Source: Conus ventricosus
Lineage: Eukaryota > Mollusca > Gastropoda > Neogastropoda > Conidae
Length of the DNA: 64,000 nucleotides
Direction of reading: 5' to 3'
Assembly (NCBI GenBank): GCA_018398815.1
Contig: CM031607.1
Location: 85,094,042 to 85,158,041 of the forward strand
Under the pieces are notes generated by a model. The model was not told the origin of the DNA. It ran no database searches and saw only the letters and a program-made list of their open reading frames with translations. Position 1 is the stretch's first letter. Every line of letters begins with the position of its first letter. Below are positions 34,400 through 46,599 of the stretch, piece by piece. The position numbers were made by a program, and so were the translations under genes.

Positions 34400-35012
34400 C
34401 CAAAAGCGTCTACAGCACCCGAGCTACAAAAAGAAGGGATAGTAGAAAACCCTGGCATAAAAACCTTCAGATTAACCAACATTACACAAATGCAACAAAA
34501 ACTAGAGCAGGACCTTTCAAAATACAGCAAAACCAAACGAAGGTATTCTGCTGCTTTTAATGCTGTTACCTATGTTAATACTGGAGCATCGACTATTAGT
34601 GCTGCATCGGCAGGAACAAGTGTAGGTCTCTTAGCAACAGGCGTTGGTGCACCCGCAGCTTTACCTCTAGGCGGTTTGTCTTTAGCTCTCGGCCTGTGCT
34701 CATTAGCCGTAGGTGCTGCTAGCAAAAATTAAAAACTAAACTCCAAAAGCACACAGCTATAGTTCAACTAATAACAGCTAAACTTAGTTCCTTCAGACTG
34801 ATAATAAATAAAGCACTAGCTGACTCAAACATCACGGATGAAGAATTTAGTCGTTTACAGGCTGATTTTGATGACTACAAAAGACAAAAGTTTGATCTTC
34901 AAAGAAAGGCAAGGACAAGTTTTTCTCAACAGCCAGACAACGAGCAGATAAAAAGGAATGTTTAAAAAAAGTAAACGAAACATTAAACTCTGTTCTAAAC
35001 AGCTCACATTAA
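34400..35012 (+). pseudogene. Polinton accessory protein with glycine/alanine-rich hydrophobic centre
   Basis: Pieces in order are ELQKEGIVENPGI (34,420-34,460), QKLEQDLSKYSKTKRRYSAA (34,493-34,552), a hydrophobic stretch (SAGTSVGLLATGVGAPAALP, SLALGLCSLAVGAAS) and, after a frame change at 34,730, a helical C-terminus (FRLIINKALADSNITDEEF). It follows the capsid gene on the same strand and precedes polymerase. The central region could insert into membrane; function unknown. Confidence 0.5.
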
Positions 35013-35080
35013 CAACGCCAAAGGGTGTTTATACTTTAGTTTATGAGTCAAAGCACAAAAAGACCGTTGATATTGATTAA
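34958..35080 (+). CDS. small basic ORF, 40 aa, overlapping the preceding gene
   Basis: ATG at 34,958 to TAA at 35,080, beginning MFKKSKRNIKLCSKQ and ending TVDID. It overlaps the preceding gene's 3' end in another frame and stops 48 bp before the polymerase start. It has a high lysine/arginine content in its first half. It is too short to assign. It could be a small DNA-condensing virion protein or a chance frame. Confidence 0.3.
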   Translation: MFKKSKRNIKLCSKQLTLTTPKGVYTLVYESKHKKTVDID

Positions 35081-35127
35081 TTTTTTTTAATTTAAATAAA
35101 TATTTTGAGTTAGAAAAGAAACTCAGC

Positions 35128-37128
35128 ATGGATAAGATATATGAAGGTCCAGACGAATTGTTTGAAGCAATGCGTAAGGAAGAATTTATCAAAAGCTTTA
35201 AATGATATCAGTCTAGATGTTATTGATTCAGCAAGCGTACGGGCAAGTGTTGGTCATGCTATTTCTCAAGTTCCAGGTAAACTAACAATAGACCCGCCAG
35301 TTAAAGTAATGTTAGCTGTTTTAATCGACTATGTAACAATAAATGAAGAAAATCTAGAACTCTGGGTCTCAACTAAACAACAGACTATTCTTTCTCATAA
35401 TGACTTAACACCCGGTTGGGCAGACCAGCTGCTTACACAGTTTGATGTGGCCGCTGAAGAAGCCAAAATGAGAGGCTCTGGTTGGTCAGAGGGCGAAGTC
35501 ATAGAGATCAGATTAAAACAGGTTAAATATGCGCCGATTGTTGGCAAGTCTTACATTCCACTACCTCCAGCATTAGTTGCAAAAAGAGCAGTTTCTAAAC
35601 ATAAAGAATACAGACAACAAATGTTTTATGTGGTGGGTTCTCGCAAGGCTGCATCACGTCGGCAAAAACGCAGAGAGAGTGTCTAACTATCACCCTTACA
35701 TCAATGATCTTAACTTTAGTGGAATATCCTTTCCTGTTAGCGTGGACAAATTGATCAGTTTGAAGAACAAAACAAACCAATAACTGTTAATGTATACACA
35801 TGGGATGAAGAAACAAATCTACAGCCCATTAAAGTGTCCAAGAACAGTCCAACGATTGGCGTACCAAACAAAAGCCATGTTGACTTACTACTGATGTTTT
35901 CACCAGCAGGGCTACCTCATTACACATTGATACGAACAATGAGTAGATTATTGGCGCATACTTCAAAGCATGAACATAAGCAAGAATTCTGTAGAAAATG
36001 TTTAACAAGAATTCCATCCGGTCAAGCCGCGCTTGAACATAAGAAACATTGTATCGGCCCAGTTGACTGTAATACAGAACTAATTACGCCCCCACCCGGA
36101 TCTAAAGTTAGTTTTAAGAACTGGAAACGGATGCAAACGAGCCCATATGTTGTTTACGCAGACTTCGAATCACTCATTGTTCCTTATGAAGGACCAACCC
36201 CACAGAAACTTCCAAAAACAGCCTTCGTGCGTAATCATCAGATTTGTTCATTTGCTTTCATCATTGTCAGGTCGGATGGCGCTCATTCAACGCCAGAATT
36301 ATATAGAGGGCCTGATGCCGCAAAATACTTCTTAAAACGCATGCAGCAAGTGCGTAATGTTTGTTCTAATAATCTGAATTTATCTGAAATCATGATGGCG
36401 TCTGAAGACCGACAACAGTATAAATCAGCCACTCACTGTTGGATTTGTGGTTTAGAACTAATGTCTAACAGTGAAGCCGCGACAGCAAAGAAAGCCAATC
36501 CGACAGTAAGGGACCATGATCACATTAGTGGGAAGTTCAGAGGTGCAGCACACAACAACTGCAATCTTCAACTAAAGGTTGACCCAAAGACATGGAAATT
36601 ACCCATCTTCTTTCATAACTTGCGAGGTTACGACTCTCACCTTATAATGCAAGCAGTCGGCAGCGACAGGGACGCCAGGGATGACAAGGACCCCAGGATA
36701 ACATGCATTGCACAGTCATCGGAAAAGTACATGTTTTCACTTTAAATAACATGTCTTTTTATGACTCTATGCAACACATGATGGGTTCATTAGAGGCGCT
36801 GGCTATGTCCTTAAAGTCCTGCCCAATAACGGAAGAATATTTGACCCAACTCTTGTTAGAAAGGGCGTTTTACCCTTATGAGTTACATGAACAGTTGGGA
36901 AAGGTTTGACGAAGATACCACTTCCACCTAGAGACGTGTTTCTTTCTAGTCTTAGAGGAAAGGGCACAGTGATTCTGATTACCAGCATGCTCAAGAAGCA
37001 TGGCAGAAGTTAGAGTGTAAAACGATGGGAGACTATCATGATTCAACTGATGGCTGACGTTTGTTTGTTGCAGACGTCTTTGAAAATTATAGAAAGACCT
37101 GCATGAAACATTATAGCCTGGATCCCGC
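35128..37128 (+). pseudogene. POLB: protein-primed DNA polymerase B, N-terminal and exonuclease part
   Basis: The start is the ATG at 35,128 (MDKIYEGPDELFEAM), with breaks near 35,205, 35,600, 35,790 and 36,745. Recognisable blocks are the MRGSGWSEGEVIEIRLKQVK region and YIPLPPALVAKRAV, a CFMWWVL...NAERVSNYHPYIN block in a second frame, and a C-C-H zinc-like cluster near 35,990-36,055. Exonuclease motif I (VVYADFESL, 36,149-36,175), an HNH-like CWICG...RDHDHISGKFRGAAHNNCN insert (36,440-36,560) and exonuclease motif II (FFHNLRGYDSHLI, ~36,607-36,645) follow. The reading frame is cut at 37,124-37,128 by an LTR insertion. Confidence 0.85.
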
Positions 37129-39395
37129 TGTCAAGTACTGGGGGCCCGACGGTCCGAACCACAGGGAAGTGGAGTCAGGCACCCATACCACACCACCACA
37201 AAGCACAAGGACCCGGACATACACTCAAAGACAATATTTATTGCACATTACAACAGACTCACACTGCACACACAAGTGGGTGGGAACACTGGTAGAAGAG
37301 AGAGGACAGAGAGAACACAGGAGAAAGGAAGGAAAGAAGAGCGAGATACAGAGAGATTAACTACTAGATAGGGGTCAAAAATAAAATAATAAAGGAAAAC
37401 AATGTTAAGTCCACCCGTCCCGGGATGCCCCAAATTACACGTCTATTTTCCCTTAGAAAGAAAAGAAGAAATAGAGACAATCTAAATATGGTCACATCAC
37501 AGGGCCTGAATTTTCAGGAAAAAAAAAAATAAAAGGAAAAAAAAAACAAAACGCAGAGGAGACAGAGGGGCCTGGACCACTACACACTCCACTCAGACAC
37601 TTCCGACCAGTACACTCATCTGTGTCAACCAAGTCCAAGTCCAATGATGTCTTGATGGAAGTCGGGACTTCCAGCCGTCAGTGGGAGGTCACAGCACCCC
37701 TCCTGCCGTCGCCTCAGCAGCTCTCCCCAGCACCGCAGCCAAGGAGGAGGTAGGTCCGGGAGTTCCGAGGAAACGGCCAGACCGCGAACCGCCGGAGAAA
37801 ACCAAGGAGGTAGGCCCGGGAGTTCAAGAGGAATCAGCCAGACCGCGAACCACCAGAGAAACCACCAAACAAGCAAACAAACAGCCCTAAGGCTGGGGTC
37901 AGTACCATGCTGGGAATACGATTCCAGTTTGGTCAGTGTCAGAGGGTAGTGGTCAGTTGGTCGAGACCAAAGAAAAGAAGAGTGTACGAGGAGATAAGAG
38001 GGAGGAAAGCAGCAGATAGAAAAATGAAAAGCAGAAAAATGAGGTCCGTCCAATAAGAAAGAGTAGGCGTCCATCGAAAATAAAATACTGAAGTAAGAAA
38101 AGAGGGCTTGTATTGGTCAAGTCATGTCACACATGATACAGGCCCTAATCTCAATTAATTAAATGTTAATGCAAACCTGTTAAATTTGCCACGAGTCAAC
38201 CTTCCTTAACATTTATCCATTGATTCAATCCAAAACTAACATAGGTAGTAGGACATTTTAGAAAGAATTATGAATTGAATCGACAGGTGATTGAGAAACC
38301 ACTGCAGACTTCCCTTTAAATAAAAAAAACCTAAATATTTCAAACTATCACCCGTAGGCATTTTGCTATTTTAAATATAAAAATGGATTATGCTATAATG
38401 AACACTCACCCGCAAACATGCACACAAAATATTTATGCATTAAACGAAGAACGAAAACATGGGGAGGAGAAAACGATGACTGGAAGAGAGGGTGGACGAG
38501 TGTCCCACACCACCCCGTAAATTTTGCCCTCAACCAAACACACCGCGGTTCACCTCACGAGTCAAAATTTACTCTCCAACAAAATAAGACTTAGGCTCTT
38601 AGCCTCCACCAAAAAGCAAATAGTATTGGAAAATTACGAAAGTACGACGGCCATTAAATTTCATTGAAAACTTATTCTTTTGCTCTATGCGTGAGCCATA
38701 CTCGACCGGCAATATCTCGCACTCACGAATTTTAACAGGACAACTAAAACAACCCTGCACAAGAAGCAGACGAAAACCAGCAAAACACGCAAAACTTTTA
38801 GAGAGAAACTAACGATAGAAAGAATTATGACCTCCACCTTAGAATTTGAATAAGTGATTTACTTTACCCGAACCGTGGGAAAATTACATTGAAGAAACCT
38901 ATCTCAAGGAACAAAACGTCACTTACCAACATGGCTTGTGAAAAGCTAGCCGTGTGCTACGCTCTGCTCACTGAAGAACCAGCGTCTCCAACACCGGCCT
39001 CCCAACTCTCCCGACGAGGAAAAAATGGTCGTGAGACCACAGCCCCAGCCCTGGTTAGCAGGAAGAGAGCTCCCAAGTCGCCAACCACCAAAACCCTATG
39101 CCCAATCCAATGAAGGATAGCACTCCAGGTGAGGTGAAGATTTCAACGAAGAAATCAAACAGCAATGAAGCTGAACCCGAAAACGCTACCAGGGAGAAGG
39201 TATGACTTCGACTCGAGGCTGGACTTTCGCAAAGTGCCAAGAGACGACACCGCGACAAAACGTCAGCCTCGATTCTAGGGTGAGTAAACACGAGAATCTC
39301 GAGAAAAACGAGGCAGCGTGTCAGACCTGACACAGCAAGGCCTCGCGAACCCGTGGACAGTTACAGGTAGAGGGGGGAGGTTTAAAAAAAGATTA
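36270..39395 (+). repeat. tandem duplication, copy 1 (polymerase segment + solo LTR)
   Basis: It contains the polymerase segment 36,270-37,128 and LTR bases from 37,129 to ~39,385. The same order recurs at 39,396-42,560. The copies differ by many one-base indels in both directions. At the junction (39,385-39,400) LTR sequence passes abruptly into polymerase sequence at the equivalent of 36,270. Confidence 0.85.
37129..39385 (-). mobile_element. solo-LTR-like insertion, first copy, lacking its last ~190 bp
   Basis: It begins TGTCAAGTACTGGGGG after CCCGC (37,124-37,128) and matches 40,289-42,545 throughout. It contains no gag or pol. A TTTATTGCACA box near 37,238 is an antisense AATAAA about 110 bp from the left end. 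The copy ends without the GTGACA terminus because the duplicated polymerase segment follows. Confidence 0.75.
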
Positions 39396-40288
39396 AAAAA
39401 CTGGAAAGTCGGATGGCGCTTCAAATTTTCCAAACCCAGTTCAAAAATTGGGATATGAGGCCTTGAATGCGTCAAAAAATTTAACTTCTTAAAACGCATG
39501 CAGCAAGTGCGTATGTTTGTTCTAATAACTGAATTATCTGAATCATGATGGCGTCTGAAGCCGACAACAGTATAAATCAGCCACTCACTGTTGGATTTGT
39601 GGTTTAGAACTAATGTCTAACAGTGAAGCCGCGACGCAAAGAAAGCCAATCCGACAGTAAGGGACCATGATCACTTTAGGGGGAAGTTCAGAGGTGCAGC
39701 ACACAACAAACTGCAATCTTCAACTAAAGGTTGCCCCCAAAGACATGAAATTACCATCTTCTTTCATAACTTGCGAGGTTAGGGACTCTCCCCTTTAAAA
39801 TGCAAGCAGCCCGGCAGCGAAAAGGGACGCCAGGGATGACAAGGACCCCGGATAACAGGGCATTGCACAGTCATCGGAAAATTACATGTGTTTCACTTTA
39901 AATAACATGTCTTTTTATGACTCTATGCAACACAAAGATGGGTTCATTTAGAGGCGCTGGCTATGTCCTTAAAGTCCTGCCCAATAAGGGAAGAATATTT
40001 TGACCCAACTCTTGTTAGAAAGGGCGTTTACCCTTATGATTTCATGAACATTTGGGAAAGGTTTGACGAAGATACACTTCCACCTAGAGACGTGTTCTTT
40101 TCTAGTCTTAGAGGAAAGGGCATCAGTGATTCTGATTCCCCAGCATGCTCAAGAAGCATGGCAAAAGTTAGAGTGTAAAACGATGGGAGACTATCATGTT
40201 CATACTTGATGGCTGACGTTTGTTTGTTGGCAGACGTCTTTGAAAATTATAGAAAGCCCTGCATGAAACATTATAGCCTGGATCCCGC
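39396..40288 (+). pseudogene. POLB: duplicated polymerase B segment
   Basis: It repeats 36,270-37,128 with many gaps. The CWICGLEL...DHDH block (39,590-39,680), the FFHNLR segment (39,757-39,780) and the later MSLKSCPI...GVYPYDFMNIWERFDE segment (39,963-40,070, cleaner here than in copy 1) are all recognisable. Its first 100 bases are so gapped that they look like single-read sequence. Confidence 0.8.
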
Positions 40289-42734
40289 TGTCAAGTATGG
40301 GGGTCCCGACGGCCCCGAACCACAGGGAGAGTGGAGTCAGGCACCCATACCACACTCACACAAAGACAAGGACCCAGGACATACACTAAAAGGGACAATA
40401 TTTATTGCACATTACAAACCACTCACACTGCACACACTAAGTGGGGTGGGAACACTGGTAGAAGAGAGAGGACAGAGAGAAACAGGAGAAAGGAAGGAAA
40501 GAAGAGCGAGATACAGAGAGATTAAATACTAGATAGGGGTCAAAATAAAATAAAAAAGGGAAAAACCCAATGTTAAGTCCACCCGTCCGGGATCCCCCAA
40601 AAATTACACGTTTATTTTCCCTTAGAAGAAAAGAAGAAATAGAGACAATCTAAATATGGTCACATCACAGGGCCTGAATTTTCAGGGAAAAAAAAAAATA
40701 AAGGAAAAAAAAAACAAAAACGCAGAGAGACAGAGGGGCCTGGACCATACCACTCCACTCAGACACTTCCGACCAGTACACTCATCTTGTGTCAACCAAG
40801 TCCAAGTCCAATGTGTCTTGATGGAAGTCGGGACTTCCACCCGTCGTGGGAGGTCACAGCCCCCCTCCTGCCGTCGCCTCAGCAGCTTCCCCAGCACCGC
40901 AGCCAAGGAGGAGGTAGGTCCGGGAGTTCCGAGGAAACGGCCAGACCGCGAACCGCCGGGGGAAACCAAGGAGGTGGCCGGGATTTCAGAGGAATCGCCA
41001 GACCGCGAACCCCCAAAAAAAAAACCACCAAACAAGAAAACCCAAACAAGCCCAAAGGGGCTGGGGTCGTACCTGGGGGAAATACGATTCCAGTTTGGTA
41101 GTGTCAGAGGGTAGTGGTCAGTTGGTCGAGACCAAAGAAAAGAAGAGTGTACGAGGGAGATAAGAGGGAGGAAAGCAGCAATAGAAAAATGAAAAGCAGA
41201 AAATGAGGTCCGTCCAATAGAAAGAGTAGGCGTCCATCGAAAATAAAATACTGAAGTAAGGAAAAAGGGGCTTGTATTGGTCAAGTATGTCACACATGAT
41301 ACAGGCCCTAATCTCAATTAATTAAATGTTAATGCAAACCTGTTAAATTTGCCACGAGTCAACCTTCCTTAACATTTATCCATTGATTTCAATCCAAAAC
41401 TAACATGGGTTTAGTAGGAACATTTTAGAAAGAATTATGAATTGAATCGACAGGTGATTGAGAAACCACTGGCAGACTTCCCTTTAAATAAAAAAACCTA
41501 AATTATTTCAATCTATCACCCGTAGGCATTTTGCTATTTTAAAATAAAAATGGTTTATGCTATAATGAACACTCACCGCAAACATGCACACAAATTTTTA
41601 TGCATTAAACAAAGGGAACGAAAACATTGGGGAGGAGAAACGATGATGGAAGAGAGGGTGGACGAGTGTCCCACACCCACCCCCGGTAAATTTTGCCCTC
41701 AACCAAACACACCGCGGTTCACCTCACGAGTCAAAATTTACTCTCCAACAAAATAAGACTTAGGCTCTTAGCCTCCACCAAAAAAGCAAATAGTATTGGA
41801 AAATTACAAAAGTACGACGGCCATTAAATTCATTGAAAACTTATTCTTTTGCTCTATGGTGAGCCATACTCGACCGGCAATATCTCGCACTCACGAGATT
41901 TTTAACAGGACAACAAAAAACAACCCTGCACAAGAAGCAGACGAAAACCAGCAAAACACGCAAAACTTTTAGAGAGAAACTACGATAGAAAGAATTATGA
42001 CCTCCACTTAGAATTTGAATAGTGATTTACTTTTTTAAACCAACCGTGGGAAAATTACATAAGAAACCTATCTCAAGGAACAAAACGTCACTTTCCAACA
42101 GGCTTGTGAAAAGCTAGCCGTGTGCTACGCTCTGTCACTGAAGAACCGCGTCTCAACACCGGCCTCCAAACTCTCCCGACGAGGAAAAGAATGGTCGTGA
42201 GACCCCGCCCCCACCCCTGGTTAGCAGGAAGAGAGCTCCCAAGTCGAACCAAAAACCCATCTATGCCCAATCCAATGAAGGATAGCACTCCAGGGTGAGG
42301 TGAGATTTCATACGAAGAAATCAAACAGCAATGAAGCTAAACCCCGAAAACGTTACCAGGGAGAAGGTTGACTTCGACTCGAGGCTGGACTTTCGCAAAG
42401 TGCCAAGAGACGACACCCGCGACAAAAACGTCAGCCTCGATTCTAGGGTGAGTAAACACGAGAATCTCGAGAAAAAAAATGAGGCATGCGGGTCAGACCT
42501 GACACAGAAAGGCCTCGCGGAAACCCGTGGACAGTTACAGGTAGGAGGGAGGAGGATGAAAACAGATTATATAGGGGGAAGGATGGAGGAAAGGCTACAC
42601 TGGAAATAAGAAATAACAAAAACAGGACCCAAACCAATTGCTTGGGTTTCTGTCGTTGGATGGGAAAATAAAAACGAACAGGAAGGATCTCCCCACCTGA
42701 TTATTACCCCTGGACAAAAAACCTGTTCGTGACA
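40289..42734 (-). mobile_element. solo LTR of a Gypsy-like element inserted in the polymerase gene
   Basis: The ends are TGTCAAGT and TTCGTGACA, with CCCGC at 40,284-40,288 and at 42,735-42,739 as a 5-bp target duplication. The 2,446 bp have no coding domain, so this is a solo LTR by inference. The antisense poly(A) signal (TTTATTGCACA near 40,401) lies at the left end as in the other LTRs here. The termini resemble those of Gypsy-1/2 (TGTCACG...CGTGACA), but the body is different, so it is a related family. Confidence 0.8.
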
Positions 42735-42739
42735 CCCGC

Positions 42740-44160
42740 GCATTATTTTTTCTGGCCCGGGATGGTTGGGATGCTTTCTTAAAGTTTACTGGAGTACAGA
42801 TTGATTTTTGTCTGACCTGCCAATGATTCAGATGATTGAAAACGGATTGGTGGAGGAATTTAGTATGGGCGTCGCATCATTACTGTAAAGCAAACAAACA
42901 AATCCTAGATGATTATGATCCGAGAAAAAGGGGTCAAAACTATTCATGTATTTAGATGCAAAAAATCTGTATGGATGGGCAATGGCGCAATCACTTCCAT
43001 TACGTAACTTTAAAATGCACACAGAAGACAACCCCGAAAAATATTCAAAAGGCTTTTAAAGTGGTTGGGCAGTTTGGCGCCAGATCAACAGCGTGGTTCA
43101 TTCTAGAAGTTGACTTAGAATATCCTCGCGAGCTCCATGACCTGCATAATGACAATCCATTAGCAGCAGAAAGCCTAAAGTGAATCCAACAGAGCCGCCA
43201 AAACTTGTGCCTAATCTTCGAGGCAAAAAAAATTATGTCTGTCAATTACAGACTTCTAAATTTTATTTAAGACATGGTTTGAAGTTGACAGGCTGTTCAT
43301 CGTATAATTGCTTTTGATTCAGAACAGTTTCATGAAACCAAAACATCATGAAGAACACTGTTTCTAGAACAAATCCACAGATGCTTCAGAAAAGACTTTT
43401 TAAAGCTGATGAACAAACAGCTTTTTTGAAAGACTATGGAAAATCCACCACAAAACAAAGACGTCCAGATTGGTAACCAGAGAGAAACGAAAAGCAATTA
43501 AGCTGACTTCAAAAACCAAATTATTCAGGACTTCAGAAGATTTCATTGATCAGCTTTTTTTGGCATAATTTAATGAAAAAAAAAAAAATCAATTGGACAA
43601 GCCGGATTTTTTGGGTTTAAACTGTTTTAGAATTATCAAAGCTTTTGATGTTAGAATTTTCTTTATGACTACTTTAAAACCTTGTATCCAAGCCAAGTAC
43701 TTTACACAGATACAGATAGTTTTGTTATAGATATCCCTACTGAAACATCTATAAAGACAATGGAATAGAAGTACTAAAGGGCTCCCGGGATGTAGACAAT
43801 CCAATTACCTTTAAGATTCGCCTTTGGCATTCATTATAATAAGAAGTTTTAGGAAAGATGAAGGTGAATTTCTGGAGGGTGATTAAGAGTTTATTGGTTT
43901 AGGTCGAAAATGTACTGTATTTCGAGCCAGGAGAAACCATTGAAAGCAAAGGAATATCTCGCAGTGTTGTGCAGTCAAACATATCACTGCCAACACAAAG
44001 AAGCTTTTCATAAACATACTTTTCATCATGAAAACCCGTAAAACTGCGATCTATCTACAGGATCAACCACAGTTGAAAAAGAAGTCATAGATGAACGAAC
44101 ACAAAACGTATTTGTTAACCGAGTTTTCATATGCATGCATTGGAACCCGAGGCCTTTTTA
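42740..44160 (+). pseudogene. POLB: protein-primed DNA polymerase B, palm and C-terminal part
   Basis: The frame resumes directly after the CCCGC duplication (HYFFWPGM..., 42,741). It runs through a MIQMIENG segment and reaches the catalytic palm motif A region YLDAKNLYGWAMAQSLP (42,949-43,000). More polymerase-like pieces follow: NPTEPPKLVPNL near 43,180, DYGKST and a C-terminal SVVQSNITANTKKLF segment near 43,960-44,015. Frameshifts occur every 50-150 bases. Motif C (with its catalytic aspartates) is suggested by LYTDTDSFV-like sequence near 43,700-43,727. The 3' end is uncertain. Confidence 0.7.
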
Positions 44161-44489
44161 ATATATATCTTCATCTGGGGTTAATGTTTCCACAACTTTC
44201 CTGACGAGACATAACACAATCCATTCACCAAGTTTATTATGTTTGCTAAATGTGTTCGAATTTTTTTTTCATTTCAAAATATCTTTATCCCATACTGAAA
44301 TCAAAATTGGGTTCGGTTCCCGGGCTGTTCTAGCTAAGTAATCATCGTCTTAAATACTTCCTAATGCCGTCATATATCGAATAATCTCCCATAATTTCCG
44401 GCCTCTCCTTTGCATTCTTGCTTCCATTTAGTTTCATGTAGGTTTCTTTTTTCTGCTTCTTTAACCCTCAAATTATTTACGTAAATTAA
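44161..44489. other. spacer between convergent polymerase and integrase genes, nothing recognised
   Basis: This AT-rich stretch lies between the two convergent gene ends. It may include the frameshifted last codons of the polymerase. Confidence 0.4.
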
Positions 44490-45434
44490 TTAAGCGAACT
44501 GTGTCTGCGGATTACTGCGTTCTTCCTTCACAAAGATCTTGAGGAGCCCGGTTGTTTGTTGTGTCGTTTCTCAAAATAATCACGGCGGATTCATTTTTAC
44601 ATTCTTTTTATTTCTTATGGGTCAACACTCCAAACTGGATCGGTTGCCCTGTGCGAGTGTCCCTTTGCTTCCCCCGGTAAATAAAGGTCCCTTACTTTTA
44701 ACCAAACGGTAATAGTTTGCTGGTTGTACTGGAGTCTTCGCAACATTTATTGTTTGTTTTTTTGATTGCTTGTACTGGTTTTAGCCCCGTTAATTTAAAT
44801 TCTTCATTATTCATTGCGCGCAAAACTGAGGGCTGTCTTCTAACCCATTCTGTGTTGCGAGAATTGTCAATAAGCTCTCTGTGTTTACTGGTAGGAAAAA
44901 GTTTTTCCCAGCAAACTGTTTGTTAAAGTTTTCAACTAAAGCCTGTGATCGTGAACTCCCGGAAGCCTCTTTTAAGGGTAACTCTATGTTTTAACAATAA
45001 TTGATTCATTTGGGCCCTTTTTTAAATTCTTTTCCATCACCCAACTTAAATCATGCGAGGATAAGTTTAAGGGGCCTCGTTGGTATATCAGTTGTAGTGG
45101 CAACAGCAACAGCAGAAAGCACTCTTTTGTGTTAATGGTTCGCATCTTTGTATCTTGAGCTATGTCAATGACTGTAAGTGCGTACTTAAATCTTTTTGTC
45201 AAAATGTATCATGGGGTAAATAAGAAGGTCCATTTGGTGGGTGTCGTTCGGTATTGTGTTCACAAAGGCGGGTCTCTGTATTCGTCTAGGCGAGGCAAAT
45301 AAATTTGCCAGATTGCTTTTTTTAGATAACCATTCCTTTGCTGTTTGTTCACTGACTCCCGCTGCTTGGCTTAGCTTTTTAATTGCTTTTTATTCCCTTC
45401 CAATATCCTTTTGGCGAATAATAGATTTGTTCAT
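44490..45434 (-). pseudogene. INT: Polinton retroviral-type integrase, frameshifted
   Basis: The ATG complement is at 45,432-45,434. The start region reads YYSPKGYWKG in a neighbouring frame and then AIKKLSQAAGVSEQTAKEWL (45,360-45,300). The core follows with RFKYALTVIDIA (45,190-45,155), holding the first catalytic Asp, and a LIYQRGPLN strand (45,092-45,066). ALVENFNKQFAGK (44,945-44,908) surrounds the catalytic Glu. TEWVRRQPSVLRAMNN and LTGLKPVQAIK (44,865-44,780) and a TDPVWSVD C-terminal segment near 44,640 close the gene. The ~314-codon span fits Polinton integrases, which insert the element and give the 6-bp duplication. Confidence 0.75.
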
Positions 45435-45441
45435 TTTTTAT

Positions 45442-46105
45442 TCAGCCAATATTATGCGCAACAAAATACACAACAGTCATTCCAAAGGAAATAAACGCGA
45501 TTTCTTGCATCTTTTGTTTTTCTGATGGTTGATAAAGTCACTGAATTTTTGGCGGGGGCCCAATGTCTTGATTGGTTTGCCCGTTATAGATAATACTCTT
45601 TTATTGCTTGATCAACATCTTTAAATGTGTAAGCCGCATTCCCTGTTTTTTCAGTTTGTCGTTAATGAAATCCAACTGCTCAATTTCTCTGCTTTTCATA
45701 GTGATCTTGTGCTGCAGCTAGTTGCTCCACAGCTTTGTTATGTCTTTTTCTCTCACCGTCACCCCGTAGTTTACTAAATGCGTAATTACTTCCGCTAAAA
45801 GCAAGTGCATTCACCACAGCGCCGCTATCATCTTTACGAGCGAAGCCTTTTTATAAATGTATTTTTTAAATTTTACATATTTGATACTGTCAGGAATTAT
45901 TCCTTGCTTAACTAGAAAATCTTTCGTAGCAAATGAAGCTGTTTTAACAGCATCAGTTTTGCTGAATCCTAAAAGTCTAGTTTTGCCAAGATCTGCTGGT
46001 TTTATTTTTAACAGGCTTTTACCAAGCATCGTGTATCCTACACTTAGACCTCCAATAACAGCAGAATGGTATACAAGGTTGGTAACAGTTTTTTTCGGCG
46101 CTCAT
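45442..46105 (-). pseudogene. conserved Polinton virion-type protein, frameshifted
   Basis: The ATG complement is at 46,103-46,105. The N-terminus is hydrophobic (VYHSAVIGGLSVGYTML), followed by KIKPADLGKTRLLGFSKTDA and FATKDFLVKQGIIPDSIKYV (to ~45,850). Then comes ALAFSGSNYAFSKLRGDGER (45,805-45,745), a charged helix (KRHNKAVEQLAAAQDHYEKQ), and a C-terminal hydrophobic ISFGMTVVYFVAHNIG. Proteins with this SGSNYAFSKLR block are common in invertebrate Polintons and are probably structural; no enzymatic motif is visible. It ends 8 bp before the integrase start, so the two form a same-strand pair. Confidence 0.65.
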
Positions 46106-46142
46106 TTTTAAAAAATAAAAAAATTATTAATTAATAAAAAAC

Positions 46143-46560
46143 ATGAACAGCGATGATCTACTAAACCTTCCTGAACTTATGATTACAACTGATCAAGTTG
46201 ATGACCAAGCTATTTTTCCCCAAAAGGAAAGGTTGTATTCTTTGGCGGCGTGTGGAAAAAACAAAACAGTTCCTCGGAAATGAATTCAGCATAAAACAGT
46301 TCAACAGATGTCGCCACAAGACATTTTTAAAGTATCACAACAGGTATGAAGCGCAGCGGGGGTCGAGAATGGTAAAAGTGTTGGGCAAACGGTTCTTATT
46401 TTGTACACTAAACTAGTCAGTAGATTTGCTCCATTGATTCTGAACAAGATTTTATGTATGATTTAACGCAGGATCAGTTTTAACAAAGACATTAGAGTCT
46501 CTAGGCTGTGATCTATTTTACAGATTTGGAACATTATTGCCGCCAGCGATCTTGGGTTAA
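46143..46560 (+). pseudogene. small Polinton ORF of unknown function, frameshifted
   Basis: The ATG at 46,143 (MNSDDLLNLPELMITTDQ) is divergent from the previous gene with a 37-bp AT-rich gap, an arrangement repeated elsewhere in this element. Three frames must be combined to continue through SPQDIFKVSQQV and LVSRFAPLILNKIL. The acidic N-terminus and short length give no assignable function. Confidence 0.45.
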
Positions 46561-46599
46561 TTACTTTTTAATCATATAGATTTTTTTTCCCCTTTCAAA

